DNA of 57,128 bases from positions 1 to 57,128 of the forward strand of contig CBDUYN010000042.1 of the NCBI GenBank assembly GCA_965371445.1. The letters run 5' to 3'. Below the pieces are notes generated by a model that worked only from the letters and a program-made list of their open reading frames with translations, was not told the DNA's origin and ran no database searches. Shown piece by piece: positions 33,399 through 41,897 of this stretch (its first letter is position 1; each line of letters starts with the position of its first letter). The DNA comes from DASWIG01 sp965371445 (GTDB lineage: Bacteria; Acidobacteriota; Thermoanaerobaculia; Multivoradales; J023). The position numbers and the translations under genes were made by a program.

Positions 33399-33600
33399 TT
33401 GGGCGAGGCCGGCGGACGCGTGGTGGACGTCCTGCGGCGCCTCGCCGTTCACTTCGAGGAGCGGGGACGCGCCCATGACCGGCTCGGACAGGCGCTTCTC
33501 TATCCCGTGATCCTGCTGCACGCGGCCGTCCTGCTGCCGCCGCTCTTCACCCTCTTCCGCGACGGTGTCCCTGCCTACCTCGCCACGGTTGCGCCCCCGC
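33399..33600 (+). pseudogene. middle fragment of a second gspF copy
   Basis: The frame encodes EAGGRVVDVLRRLAVHFEER, RAHDRLGQALLYPVILLHAA and VLLPPLFTLFRDGVPAYLAT, nearly identical to residues about 79-142 of the GspF-like protein at 31763. It lacks both ends and passes at 33600 into a metallophosphatase-like segment. It is a recombination relic. Confidence 0.85.
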
Positions 33601-33633
33601 TCGAGGTCCCCCGTTGGAGGTAGGGGCCGCGGA
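33600..33633 (-). pseudogene. metallophosphatase fragment
   Basis: TCGAGGTCCCCCGTTGGAGG and TAGGGGCCGCGGA match 36242-36274 inside the metallophosphatase gene with one mismatch (GPYLQLGTSTG region), in the same orientation. It is joined directly to the gspF fragment. Confidence 0.7.
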
Positions 33634-33852
33634 ATACTGGGGGTTCGCCATGTCGTTGCCGTCTCCTCCTGTCTTCTGGCCCCGCGCCCTCGGCACGAGG
33701 GTACGGCAGGTCGCCGGAGGTCCGCGCGAGCGGCCCGCCGATTCGTGCAACGCGCCTCGTTCGGTGAAAAGACGGGCCGCTCGTCGGCCGTGTCCGAACT
33801 GTGGTATCGCTCGTATTGGCTGCGTTTTCGTTCCGGCGGCCAGGCTGGAATA

Positions 33853-33983
33853 GCAAGATCGACGGACGATAGGATGAGCAGGCCCTCGATCTCGTGACCG
33901 AGGAGCCCTTCGCGACGCCGGGACGGAAGCTGCGCCGCGTCGTCGCCCGCGGCGCCTCCCTCACCGACGCCATGGCGCGCCAG
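33853..33983 (+). pseudogene. N-terminal fragment of a second gspF copy
   Basis: GCAAGATCGACGGACGAT matches the 17-18 bases before the intact gspF start. After an internal deletion the sequence continues QALDLVTEEPFATPGRKLRR and VVARGASLTDAMARQ, matching residues about 31-68. It lies downstream of the middle fragment, so the copy is rearranged as well as deleted. It breaks at 33983 at the edge of lower-GC sequence. Confidence 0.8.
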
Positions 33984-34047
33984 GATCATATATGGCACAG
34001 ACCCCGGAGACATCAACACGATTTTCACTTCCTCAGAACTAGCAAGG

Positions 34048-34707
34048 TTGTATACTCAACTGCAGCTGGAGCTATCCCACGTAGACTCTATCAGAACAGG
34101 TCCACTTCGCAAGAACGAGCTACTACAAAGAGAGGTTGCCAGGGCTATCAACAACGGCCTCCAGGGCAACATAGGCAGCTCGAAGCAATTGCTCGAGAAT
34201 ACCATCGACAAAATCCTAAAGATGAGATCTGTCCTCGGTCGCATTTACTATTTGTGTAGCGCCTTTATCTTCGTCACGATCAATATATTTATATCATTGA
34301 TCCTATTGATCGCGGCGGACAATTTGGCCAAGAACCTGCCGCCCGAGATCTTCGTCCTTTGCTATGTCGCAGCCTTTGCGAGCCTTGGTGGCTTTCTGTC
34401 TCTAGCCTTAAAACTGGAGAAGCTTGACGTTGACCCCGATTCGCCCTGGCATTTCTACCTTCTCTCCGGCATCTCGAGGATTGCCATCTCGGTCGTCGCC
34501 GGCGTGTTTGTCTACATGCTGATCAGAGCCGATCTCCTCGTCGGCTTTGTAATGGACCTGGATTCGAAGTCGGGAATTTTAGTTTTCGCTTTCCTCGCTG
34601 GCTTTAGCGAGACGCTGGTTCCGGACATCTTGAGGAAGATCGAATCCAAGACCGTAGACACCGAAGGGCCAGGATCAACGCCGACGTCGGAACCGTCGTC
34701 GAGGTAG
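34048..34707 (+). CDS. multi-TM protein on lower-GC insert
   Basis: From a TTG this 219-residue product starts MYTQLQLELSHVDSIRTGPL. It has an N-terminal helical part and four hydrophobic segments (about 65-90, 101-122, 135-160, 175-195). The frame is open back to 33898, so the real start may lie upstream, or the 5' end may be a junction with the gspF fragment. Its last 12 residues read into a metallophosphatase fragment. Base composition is visibly poorer in G+C than its neighbours. I recognise no family; SLOG- or ion-channel-like membrane effectors are possible but unsupported. Confidence 0.55.
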   Translation: MYTQLQLELSHVDSIRTGPLRKNELLQREVARAINNGLQGNIGSSKQLLENTIDKILKMRSVLGRIYYLCSAFIFVTINIFISLILLIAADNLAKNLPPEIFVLCYVAAFASLGGFLSLALKLEKLDVDPDSPWHFYLLSGISRIAISVVAGVFVYMLIRADLLVGFVMDLDSKSGILVFAFLAGFSETLVPDILRKIESKTVDTEGPGSTPTSEPSSR

Positions 34708-34731
34708 CTCCAGGCGGTGTGGGCGGCGATC
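34680..34731 (-). pseudogene. metallophosphatase N-terminal fragment
   Basis: This segment, read on the minus strand, encodes AHTAWSYLDDGSDVGVD, matching APHAAWSYLDDGSDAGVA near residue 30 of the intact protein at 35001-36899 (bases 36769-36820). It sits at the right edge of the lower-GC insert, making a second broken copy of the gene. Confidence 0.8.
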
Positions 34732-34783
34732 ACCGGCGGTGGTTTCTCCTTCAACGTCGCCGTCCGCCGCGGCCGTCTTCCAG

Positions 34784-34931
34784 CCCGCGGGGTTTCGTCG
34801 TCTCGGGTGCCAGCGTCTACTTCAACGCCGGAGACCATGACACCGGATTCGAGCTCTGGTCCCACGACCTCGACGCCCGCCTGTTCAGCGACGGCTTCGA
34901 ATCCGGCGACACTTCCGCCTGGTCGCAGTGA
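34784..34931 (+). pseudogene. tail of a secreted protein with GFESGD end
   Basis: The frame encodes GFVVSGASVYFNAGDHDTGF, ELWSHDLDARLF and SDGFESGDTSAWSQ before a stop. The ELWxxD string resembles ELWxxDGT-repeat exported proteins, and the end matches the C-terminal tail of the metallophosphatase (FADGFESGDVSAWSEA). No start or preceding domain is present. Confidence 0.6.
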
Positions 34932-35000
34932 TCGCTCCGGGCCCTCGCGCAGCCATGGACGACCGGCCGCCGGCTCCTGCCCGCAGGCGACCCCGAACGC

Positions 35001-36899
35001 TCAAGGCGGCACGGCTTCGCTCCAAGCCGACACGTCCCCCGACTCGAACCCGTCGGCGAAGAGGACGTCTTTGCGCAAAGTGAACGTGTCGTCGACCGTC
35101 CCGGCGGCGTTCAGGAAGAGCGCGTCGAGCTGTGGGCCGTCGATCTCCAGCACCATGGAGCCGAGGCTGGCGAGCGACACGACCATGGCCGGATGGTCGA
35201 GGGTGCCGCCGCCCACCCAGCCGGAGCTGCCCGCGACCGCATACACCGCGCCGCGCCCCCCCGCATCCCTGGCGTAGGCCCCGTCGCCCCCGGAACGGCC
35301 GTCGCCGCCGTCGACGATCATCGACGCGTGCAAGGTGTCGGAGGTGCCGTAGTGCCCGTCGAGCAACATCGAGCGCTCGTAGCTGTGGCTGTGTCCGCTC
35401 AGCACCAGGTCGACGCCACCTGCCTCGAGAATCGGCAGCAGGCGTTCGCGCACGAGAGTCAGCCGGCCGCCGGAGTCCGCGGCGTTGTCGGAGTCGTGAG
35501 AGCCCTTGCTGTAGGGCGGAATGTGCCAAAAGGCGACGATCCATTCCTGGTCGCTGGCCGCCAGGTCGGCCGACAGCCAGCTGAGCATGGCGCTCGCCGG
35601 ATCGAGGCCGTCCAGGCGTTGTGAGTCGAGGCAGACGAAGTGGACGTTGGCATAGTCGAAAGAGTAGTAGGCCTCGGTCCCTGAGGGCAGCCCCCCGGCC
35701 TCGCCGAACGCCGGCAGGGTGAATTGGTCGAAGTAGGGGCCGCTCGTGCCGACGACGCTCGCCGCGTCGTGGTTGCCGAGCGTCGGCCACAGCCAGACGC
35801 GCTCGAGCAACGTCGGGTACATGTCAAAAACCGCCGCCTGGTATTGGGCGTCCGTGCCTGCGAGGTAGGCGTTGTCGCCGAGCATGAGCCAGAGGTCCGC
35901 CGGCTGCCCGCCGGTGTGACGGCGGTAGGCGTCGCGCACGGCGGCGGCGTCCGCGTTGGCGGTGCCGGAATCGCCGATCACCCAGACGCGCACCGGACGC
36001 CTCTGCCCGGCCGGAGGCGCGGTGACGAAGGCGCGCTCCTCGTCGAAGCCCGCGAGCTGCCCGGCGCCGGTGCCCACGGCGTAGAAGTAGCGCGTCTCGG
36101 CCAGGAAGCCGGAGAGGTGGACCTCGTGCTCAGTCTTCACAAAAGCGTCGTGGAAGGTGACGTCGACGATGCCCGGCGCGGTGCCGACCTCGAGACGGGT
36201 CGCCGCCGCCGTACCGGTGCGCCAGCGCACGACTCCCCCGGTCGAGGTCCCCAGTTGGAGGTAGGGGCCGCGGACGAGCTCGGGGAGGAGAGGGTCGAGC
36301 GCCCGGAGCTCGGCGGCGAAGCTGACGTCGGAGCTCCCGGGCCAGTACTGATGGACTTCGACGGCGACGACGTTCGACCCCGCCACGAGGTCGCCCGGCG
36401 CCAGCAGGTAGTCCGTGAACGTGTTGTCCTCGCCGCCGGCAGCGGAGGCCAGGGTGTCGTAGAAAATCTCGCCGGCGGGCATGTTCTGGCGGACGACCTC
36501 CTGGCCGTTCAGGTAGACGACGGCACCGTCGTCGGCCAGGAGCCGCAGGGTGAGGGCGTCGAGCCGTGCCGGGTCCTCGACTTCGAAGCGGCGGCGGAAG
36601 TAGGTAGTCACGATGCGGTCGGCCGTGCCGCCGCCCGGACACGGGGTCGCCTCGGGCCAGCCGACACGGCAGCGCACCAGCGTGATCTCGTCGCCGTAGC
36701 CGTAGCCGAGCTGGGCCTCGCCCGTCACCCACGAGGAGTCCTCGAAGGCCGGGGCGCGCCAGGCGACGCCAGCGTCGGAGCCGTCGTCGAGGTAGCTCCA
36801 AGCGGCGTGGGGTGCGATCAGTACGAGCTCACCGGCCGCCGCCGTCGCCACGAGACTGACGACGAGGACGAGGAAGACGGATGCGCGAGCCATCGTCAT
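35001..36899 (-). CDS. secreted purple-acid-phosphatase-like metallophosphoesterase
   Basis: This 632-residue exported protein has a signal peptide (about 1-23), a jelly-roll-like region (30-205), an Fn3-type purple-acid-phosphatase N domain (about 210-295, VRGPYLQLGTSTGGVVRWRT) and a calcineurin-like domain with VIGDSG, LMLGDNAY, LGNHD, FWHIPPYS and SGHSHSYER, all the metal-binding motifs. It ends LFADGFESGDVSAWSEAVPP, a tail also found on a neighbouring fragment and probably a sorting or anchoring signal. Broken copies of parts of this gene lie just upstream of its 3' side. Confidence 0.92.
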   Translation of the reverse strand: MTMARASVFLVLVVSLVATAAAGELVLIAPHAAWSYLDDGSDAGVAWRAPAFEDSSWVTGEAQLGYGYGDEITLVRCRVGWPEATPCPGGGTADRIVTTYFRRRFEVEDPARLDALTLRLLADDGAVVYLNGQEVVRQNMPAGEIFYDTLASAAGGEDNTFTDYLLAPGDLVAGSNVVAVEVHQYWPGSSDVSFAAELRALDPLLPELVRGPYLQLGTSTGGVVRWRTGTAAATRLEVGTAPGIVDVTFHDAFVKTEHEVHLSGFLAETRYFYAVGTGAGQLAGFDEERAFVTAPPAGQRRPVRVWVIGDSGTANADAAAVRDAYRRHTGGQPADLWLMLGDNAYLAGTDAQYQAAVFDMYPTLLERVWLWPTLGNHDAASVVGTSGPYFDQFTLPAFGEAGGLPSGTEAYYSFDYANVHFVCLDSQRLDGLDPASAMLSWLSADLAASDQEWIVAFWHIPPYSKGSHDSDNAADSGGRLTLVRERLLPILEAGGVDLVLSGHSHSYERSMLLDGHYGTSDTLHASMIVDGGDGRSGGDGAYARDAGGRGAVYAVAGSSGWVGGGTLDHPAMVVSLASLGSMVLEIDGPQLDALFLNAAGTVDDTFTLRKDVLFADGFESGDVSAWSEAVPP

Positions 36900-37171
36900 G
36901 CCAAAAGCCTAGCATACCAGGCATCTCGGAGTCTGGATCTGTCTATGTCGCGGCCCCTTCACCGGCGCCACGGAGACGGTTGGCTGGCACTTCCCAACCC
37001 ACCAAGCCAGCTGTGGTAAACTCGTTGACGAAACCGCGACGGGCAAGATTGGCCAGTTGAAAGTGGTCTGAGGATGCTCATGCGAACGACCCTCACTCTC
37101 GAACCGGACGTCTTGGTCCCGTCGCTTGTAGTCGTGATTTGACCTTTCCATTTTCGAAAGAGGAACAAGCC
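36900..37171. other. divergent intergenic region
   Basis: These 272 bases separate the metallophosphatase and the large exported protein. Both promoters should be here. I could not identify a convincing -35/-10 pair or operator on either strand, and no small gene is supported. Confidence 0.4.
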
Positions 37172-40100
37172 ATGGTACCACAAGACCGGAAAGCCCGAGT
37201 TGTCTCCCAAATCCTGATCCTGGCCCTGCTTCTTACAGCAGGAGCCACCTTCGCCAGCGGCTTCGTCGATCCGCCTCCCCGCGAAGAAATCGCTCAGAAG
37301 ATCGTCACCGGCCCCGACGCGTGGGACACCGCGGCCGAGGACGTCCGCATCTTGGCCGAGCCCACGATGATCGACGTCAGCGCGCTCAGCCCCTATGTTC
37401 CCGACTTCGACCCCGCGGCGGCACTGGCTTTCAAGGACACCGGCTCGCAGGCGTCCTTCCAGGTCGTCGAGGAAGGCGTCCCGCTCGGCGCCATCTTGCC
37501 CGAGATGATGCTCGCCACCAAAGACGCCACCGAGATCGATCCCCTGACGCCGGCTCGGATCTCGACCGGCGGCATGCTCGGCGGCTCGAGAGGCTCCGGA
37601 TTTCTGAAAGCCTGCGGCGGAGCCGGCTACTACATCATCAAGGTAGAAGCCGACCCGGTGGTCAACACCTTCAACGTCGGGCCCTACGGCACCGGTAACG
37701 GCTACTTCGGCGCAGACGGATCCTGCTCCAGGCCCTCCAACGATCCGTTCCCGCAGATCTGGCAACCCTACAACTACGGCACCGCCATCGTGACCCCGAC
37801 GACCTACGACAGCGTTCCGTTCGGCAACAGTTGCCAGTTTTCTCTCGCCCGCGGAATCGGCGCGGCGATTGACATCAAGATGAGCGGCACCACCGTCTAC
37901 CGCTCCTACGGCACCAGCATCGACGGAGGAGCCGCCTATCAGAAGCCTGTCCAGGTCAGCGTCACCGACACCTATACCTGGTACATCGCGGTTCATGACG
38001 ACGGCGACTGCGTCTATCTGGAAAACGGCGTGGCCGCCGATTACGCGCTCTACGCGGTACGCAAGCCCAACCGTTCGGTGGAGCTCGCCGTGTCGCCCGA
38101 ATTCGACGCCCTGCTGCAAAGCCGCAACGCCGTCGCGGATCCGGCGGCGGCCGTCCAGGAGGCCAGCCAGTGGATGTCTACCGCCAGTACCTTGTTACAG
38201 TCAGGCGTCCAAGGAGTGGGTACCGGTATGGCTTACGAATACTTGCTCGGCCAAATAACCGGCGACCCGGACCTCGCGTCGGCGGCATTGTCGCTGATGG
38301 ATCTGTACGAACTCTTGACCGGCGGTAATATGTTGGGGCTCGTCATGACCTCCTGGCTTGGCAACCTCTACGACGCGGTCGCCTACGTCCAGTCGGTCGA
38401 GCATGCCAACAAACGGACGGCCCAGGCCTATTTCGTCTCGTCGGTCAGCACGGCGCTGTCCGGAGTCGGCGACCTGCTGCTCAACTCCGGTCCCCTCGGG
38501 GTGATCTATACCGATCGGCCCGACGGCACTATGGTCGGTTTCGCCCTGTCGAGCACGGCCATGGACGACTGGGTCTACACCGACGACGGGACCAACTGGT
38601 ATCTCGCCAACGACGCTTCCTGGCCGGCTCTTCACTTCGGCTCCGGACTGGCGGCCGGCTCCCTGGGCGTGGCCGCCTGCTGTATGCCGGCCGGCTGGAC
38701 CGAAGACGAGCTCGCCCTCAATGGTTACTACTCGGGCCACTTCAATTTCTGGCTCAACTACTACCAGCTCCAGCGACCCGAAAAGGCGGGAGTCGGCGTC
38801 TTTCTCGACAGCGCCTCCACCGCCAGCCTCTACTCGACCATACAGTTGATGCGCTTTTTTCAGAGATACCAGTTCGCCGGCACCGGGGTGAGCCCCACGA
38901 CCACCGACTACATGGTGTCGAACAACGCGCCCGAGGTCGGCCTGCTCGGTGCCATGCAGGCCATCTTCTTCGTCTACGACCTCTTGAACTCCAGCGGCGA
39001 TCCCGACGCCTACTTCACATACACCTCGCAACCCTCGAGTACCGCCGACAGCGACGGCGACGGGCTCTCGGACGCTGATGAGGCCAGTTGGGGCACCAAC
39101 GCCAACGATCCCGACACCGACGACGACGGCGTGATGGACGGACCCGAGGTCGACCTCGGACGCTCGCCGACCACGGCTCAGTCGAGCTCCTACGACACCG
39201 ACGGCGACGGCTTGACGGACATTGAGGAGCTCAACACCTATCACACCAACGCGGGTCTCGCGGAACCCGACATCGACTACGACGGATTGAGCAATTCCGA
39301 CGAGAAGTACTACGGTATCGATCCGTCCGATCCCGACACCGACGGCGACGCCCTGAACGACGGCGACGAGGTCTCGACCTACGCCACCAACCCCAACGAC
39401 AGCGATCACGACAACGACGGCCTTACCGACGGTGACGAGGTCTTCACCTACTTCACCGATCCCAAGTCGACCGACAGCGACGGCGACGGACTCGCCGACA
39501 ACGCCGAGGTCTCGACCTACCGCACCGACCCGGCCCGCGCCGACAGCGACGGCGACGGGAATTCCGACTACTGGGAAATCAACACGAAGGACACCGACGG
39601 CGACGGCCTGAGCGACTGGCACGAGGCGAACACCTACTCCACAGACCCCAACGACACCGACAGCGACGACGACGGACTCGGCGACGGTGCAGAGGTCCTG
39701 ACCTACACCACCAACCCCAACGACGCCGACAGCGACGACGACGGACTCAACGACGGTGCAGAGGTCCTGACCTACTTCACCGATCCAAAAGACGCCGACA
39801 GCGACGACGACGGACTCAACGACGGCGCCGAGGTCTCGACCTATTTCACCGACCCCAACGACGCCGACAGCGACGACGACGGACTCAACGACGGCGCCGA
39901 GGTCTCGACCTACTCCACCGACCCCAACGACGCGGACACCGACGACGACGGTGTCAGTGACGGTGACGAGGTCGCGGCGGGCACCGATCCGCTCGTCGAC
40001 GAAAGCCTGATCACCGCGCAATGCGCCACCACCTCGATCTTCAACCAGGCCCCGGGCAACAGCTACAACAAGGCGACGGCCCAGGTCTACCTGCCCGCCG

Positions 40101-40732
40101 GGATGACCGTCTACAGCGCCCGGGTCACCGGCCAGGGGCACAACCAGGACACCGTAGGCTACGTCCGCACCATGGTGGTCGAGGTCAACGGCAACCCCTA
40201 CACCGTGCTCTCCTGGCTCCCCAACGGCCAGACCCAGTCCTATGACTTCACACTGCCGGCCGGTGTCCTGCAAAGCGGCTGGAACGAGGTCAAGGCCTAC
40301 ATCCATTGGAGCAACGCGTACTACGACTCCGGCCACTGGGTCACCGTCAACCTGGTGCTCGACGCCAACTGCGTCGAAGCGAGCGGCCTCGGGACGACCA
40401 ACGTCTTCACCCAGGCTCCTGGCAACACCTACGACAAAGCAGTCAAATACCTCCACGTCGATCCCAGCATCGCCTTCAACACGGTGCGGCTCACGGGCCA
40501 GGGGCACAACCAGGACTCCGTTGGCTACGTCCGCGTCATGGTGGTCGAGGTCAACGGCAACGCCTACACCGTGCTCTCCTGGCTCCCCAACGGCCAGACG
40601 CAATCCTTCAACTACACCCTACCGGCCGGCGTGCTGCAGCACGGCTGGAACGAGGTCAAGGCCTACATCCATTGGGGCAACGCGACCTACGACGCCGGCC
40701 ATTGGGTGACGGTCAACGTGGTTCTCGAATAA
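37172..40732 (+). CDS. large exported protein with calcium-binding-type repeats
   Basis: This 1186-residue protein starts at an ATG after AAGAGGAAC and has a signal peptide (about 1-30, LILALLLTAGATFASG). Residues 30-620 show no recognised family. Residues about 625-945 are thrombospondin-3/MSCRAMM-like repeats such as DTDGDGLTDIEELNTY, the last ones nearly identical 23-residue units (ADSDDDGLNDGAEV, STYFTDPND). Two C-terminal copies of a domain of about 115 residues follow, each with GQGHNQD(T/S)VGYVR and VEVNGN(P/A)YTVLSWLPNGQ. It is probably a calcium-stabilised surface or secreted protein. The nearby stop is followed by a hairpin. Confidence 0.88.
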   Translation: MVPQDRKARVVSQILILALLLTAGATFASGFVDPPPREEIAQKIVTGPDAWDTAAEDVRILAEPTMIDVSALSPYVPDFDPAAALAFKDTGSQASFQVVEEGVPLGAILPEMMLATKDATEIDPLTPARISTGGMLGGSRGSGFLKACGGAGYYIIKVEADPVVNTFNVGPYGTGNGYFGADGSCSRPSNDPFPQIWQPYNYGTAIVTPTTYDSVPFGNSCQFSLARGIGAAIDIKMSGTTVYRSYGTSIDGGAAYQKPVQVSVTDTYTWYIAVHDDGDCVYLENGVAADYALYAVRKPNRSVELAVSPEFDALLQSRNAVADPAAAVQEASQWMSTASTLLQSGVQGVGTGMAYEYLLGQITGDPDLASAALSLMDLYELLTGGNMLGLVMTSWLGNLYDAVAYVQSVEHANKRTAQAYFVSSVSTALSGVGDLLLNSGPLGVIYTDRPDGTMVGFALSSTAMDDWVYTDDGTNWYLANDASWPALHFGSGLAAGSLGVAACCMPAGWTEDELALNGYYSGHFNFWLNYYQLQRPEKAGVGVFLDSASTASLYSTIQLMRFFQRYQFAGTGVSPTTTDYMVSNNAPEVGLLGAMQAIFFVYDLLNSSGDPDAYFTYTSQPSSTADSDGDGLSDADEASWGTNANDPDTDDDGVMDGPEVDLGRSPTTAQSSSYDTDGDGLTDIEELNTYHTNAGLAEPDIDYDGLSNSDEKYYGIDPSDPDTDGDALNDGDEVSTYATNPNDSDHDNDGLTDGDEVFTYFTDPKSTDSDGDGLADNAEVSTYRTDPARADSDGDGNSDYWEINTKDTDGDGLSDWHEANTYSTDPNDTDSDDDGLGDGAEVLTYTTNPNDADSDDDGLNDGAEVLTYFTDPKDADSDDDGLNDGAEVSTYFTDPNDADSDDDGLNDGAEVSTYSTDPNDADTDDDGVSDGDEVAAGTDPLVDESLITAQCATTSIFNQAPGNSYNKATAQVYLPAGMTVYSARVTGQGHNQDTVGYVRTMVVEVNGNPYTVLSWLPNGQTQSYDFTLPAGVLQSGWNEVKAYIHWSNAYYDSGHWVTVNLVLDANCVEASGLGTTNVFTQAPGNTYDKAVKYLHVDPSIAFNTVRLTGQGHNQDSVGYVRVMVVEVNGNAYTVLSWLPNGQTQSFNYTLPAGVLQHGWNEVKAYIHWGNATYDAGHWVTVNVVLE
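39440..39985 (+). repeat. tandem Asp-rich coding repeats, 69-bp period at the end
   Basis: Within the exported protein gene, successive units GCCGACAGCGACGACGACGG, ACTCAACGACGG and so on recur. The last four units (about 39658-39935) are close to identical with a 69-base period, a sign of recent expansion. The units encode DxDxDG-type loops. Confidence 0.8.
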
Positions 40733-40777
40733 CCGTCGCTGACCCTGTACCGGACTTGAATCGCTAGTGAATTGTCT

Positions 40778-40807
40778 GGGTGGCCAGGGCTTTTGCCCTT
40801 GCCACCC
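40778..40807. terminator. hairpin between convergent genes
   Basis: GGGTGGCCAGGGC-TTTT-GCCCTTGCCACCC forms a 13-bp stem with one mismatch, 46 bases after the exported-protein stop and 27 bases before the end of the anti-sigma-like gene on the other strand. No T-run follows, so it may act as a weak or bidirectional terminator. Confidence 0.45.
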
Positions 40808-40833
40808 ACTATCGATGGCACGGTTACAGTCCG

Positions 40834-41391
40834 CTAGGTCCACTCCGCCAGGCTCAGCAGCCGGGCGTAGAGATCGAGGCAAAGCGCGTCCTCCTCGGCC
40901 TCCATCAGCTCCTCGACCCGGTCGGGGTTGAGCTCGAAGGCCTCGGCATGGTCGAGCAGGTACTCCAGGTAGAAGGAGCGAAACTCGGGCCGTGGATCGG
41001 AGACGACTCCGCTGGCCGCGGCTTGCAGAGCCTCCCCGTCGGGCTGGGTCAGGCAGAGCATCATGGTGGCGTTGTGGCGGTCGAGCCCTGTCGCGCTCTT
41101 CTCAAGGCGCTGCGCCGTCTCCCGCAGACCCTCCAGGTCGGAGGTGACCGTGACCAGGGTACGGAGCTCTTCCAGCGTCCGCTGGGGAAGGCCATGCGGG
41201 GTAGAGACGAGCCACACGATCACCGCCAGCGACGCCAGCAAGGGGCCGCCGGCCCAAAGCCACACCCACCCGCGCGTCCGGCGCGACCGCGACTCCAAGG
41301 TCGCCGCCAGCCGGGAACGGTAGGCGGCGAGCTCCTGCTCGCTCGGCTCCATGCCTTCGAAAAGCTGCTTCAGCTCGTGCTCGCCTGCCAT
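40834..41391 (-). CDS. anti-sigma-factor-like membrane protein
   Basis: This 185-residue protein starts MAGEHELKQLFEGMEPSEQE and has a single TM helix (about 42-64, GWVWLWAGGPLLASLAVIVW) between a short cytoplasmic part and a helical outer part. Its start lies 22 bases inside the end of the ECF sigma gene, a classic position for the cognate anti-sigma factor. It lacks the HxxxCxxC zinc motif, so the role rests on context. Confidence 0.7.
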   Translation of the reverse strand: MAGEHELKQLFEGMEPSEQELAAYRSRLAATLESRSRRTRGWVWLWAGGPLLASLAVIVWLVSTPHGLPQRTLEELRTLVTVTSDLEGLRETAQRLEKSATGLDRHNATMMLCLTQPDGEALQAAASGVVSDPRPEFRSFYLEYLLDHAEAFELNPDRVEELMEAEEDALCLDLYARLLSLAEWT

Positions 41392-41897
41392 AAGAGCACC
41401 CCTCGGTCTTTCTTGATCTTCTGCCGTGCACGGTTCAAGTGGCTCTTCACCGTCCCTTCCTGGAGCCCGACCAGCGCCTTGATGTCGCGGATCGTCCAGC
41501 CTTCAACATAGTACAGGAAAAAGCAGATCCGCTGCGGCCCCTTGAGGCGGGACATGGCCTTCAGGACGGCCCGCACTTTCCCCCGCCGCTCCCAGTCTTC
41601 GGGAGGGACGGCGGAGTCCTCGACCTCTCTGACGATCGGCTTTTTCTTCATGTAGTCGATGCAGCGGTTGAGCGCCACGCGGTAGAGCCAGGTGCGAAAG
41701 CTCGCCTGGAAGCGGTAGCTCTTGATCGCCTTGTAGCCATGCAGGAAGACCTCCTGATAGAGGTCTTCCCGATCGCAGTGATCGCCGCTGAAGCGGTACA
41801 CGACCGACATGATCTGCCGATCGTGCCTCTTCACAAGCGCCAGGAAGGCCTCGGCATCGCCTTCTCGCGCCTTCCTGATGAGCTCCTCCTCCTCCAT
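41370..41897 (-). CDS. ECF RNA polymerase sigma factor
   Basis: This 175-residue protein starts at the ATG overlapping the stop of the HKG-repeat gene (MEEEELIRKAREGDAEAFLA). Region 2 shows VYRFSGDHCDREDLYQEVFL and SFRTWLYRVALNRCIDYMKK; region 4 shows YYVEGWTIRDIKALVGLQEG and TVKSHLNRARQKIKK. These are complete sigma-70 region 2 and 4 helices. With the following membrane protein it probably forms a sigma/anti-sigma switch, and the HKG-repeat protein may be its target or input. Confidence 0.93.
   Translation of the reverse strand: MEEEELIRKAREGDAEAFLALVKRHDRQIMSVVYRFSGDHCDREDLYQEVFLHGYKAIKSYRFQASFRTWLYRVALNRCIDYMKKKPIVREVEDSAVPPEDWERRGKVRAVLKAMSRLKGPQRICFFLYYVEGWTIRDIKALVGLQEGTVKSHLNRARQKIKKDRGVLLWQASTS

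Noticed and set aside
39440..39985. Regular DNA repeats considered as a second CRISPR array
   Set aside because: The repeats are contiguous, in frame and encode DxDxDG loops; there are no unique spacers.
38201..40603. Minus-strand open frame of 800 codons opposite the repeat protein
   Set aside because: It mirrors the tandem repeats of the plus-strand gene and has no start signal or motif.
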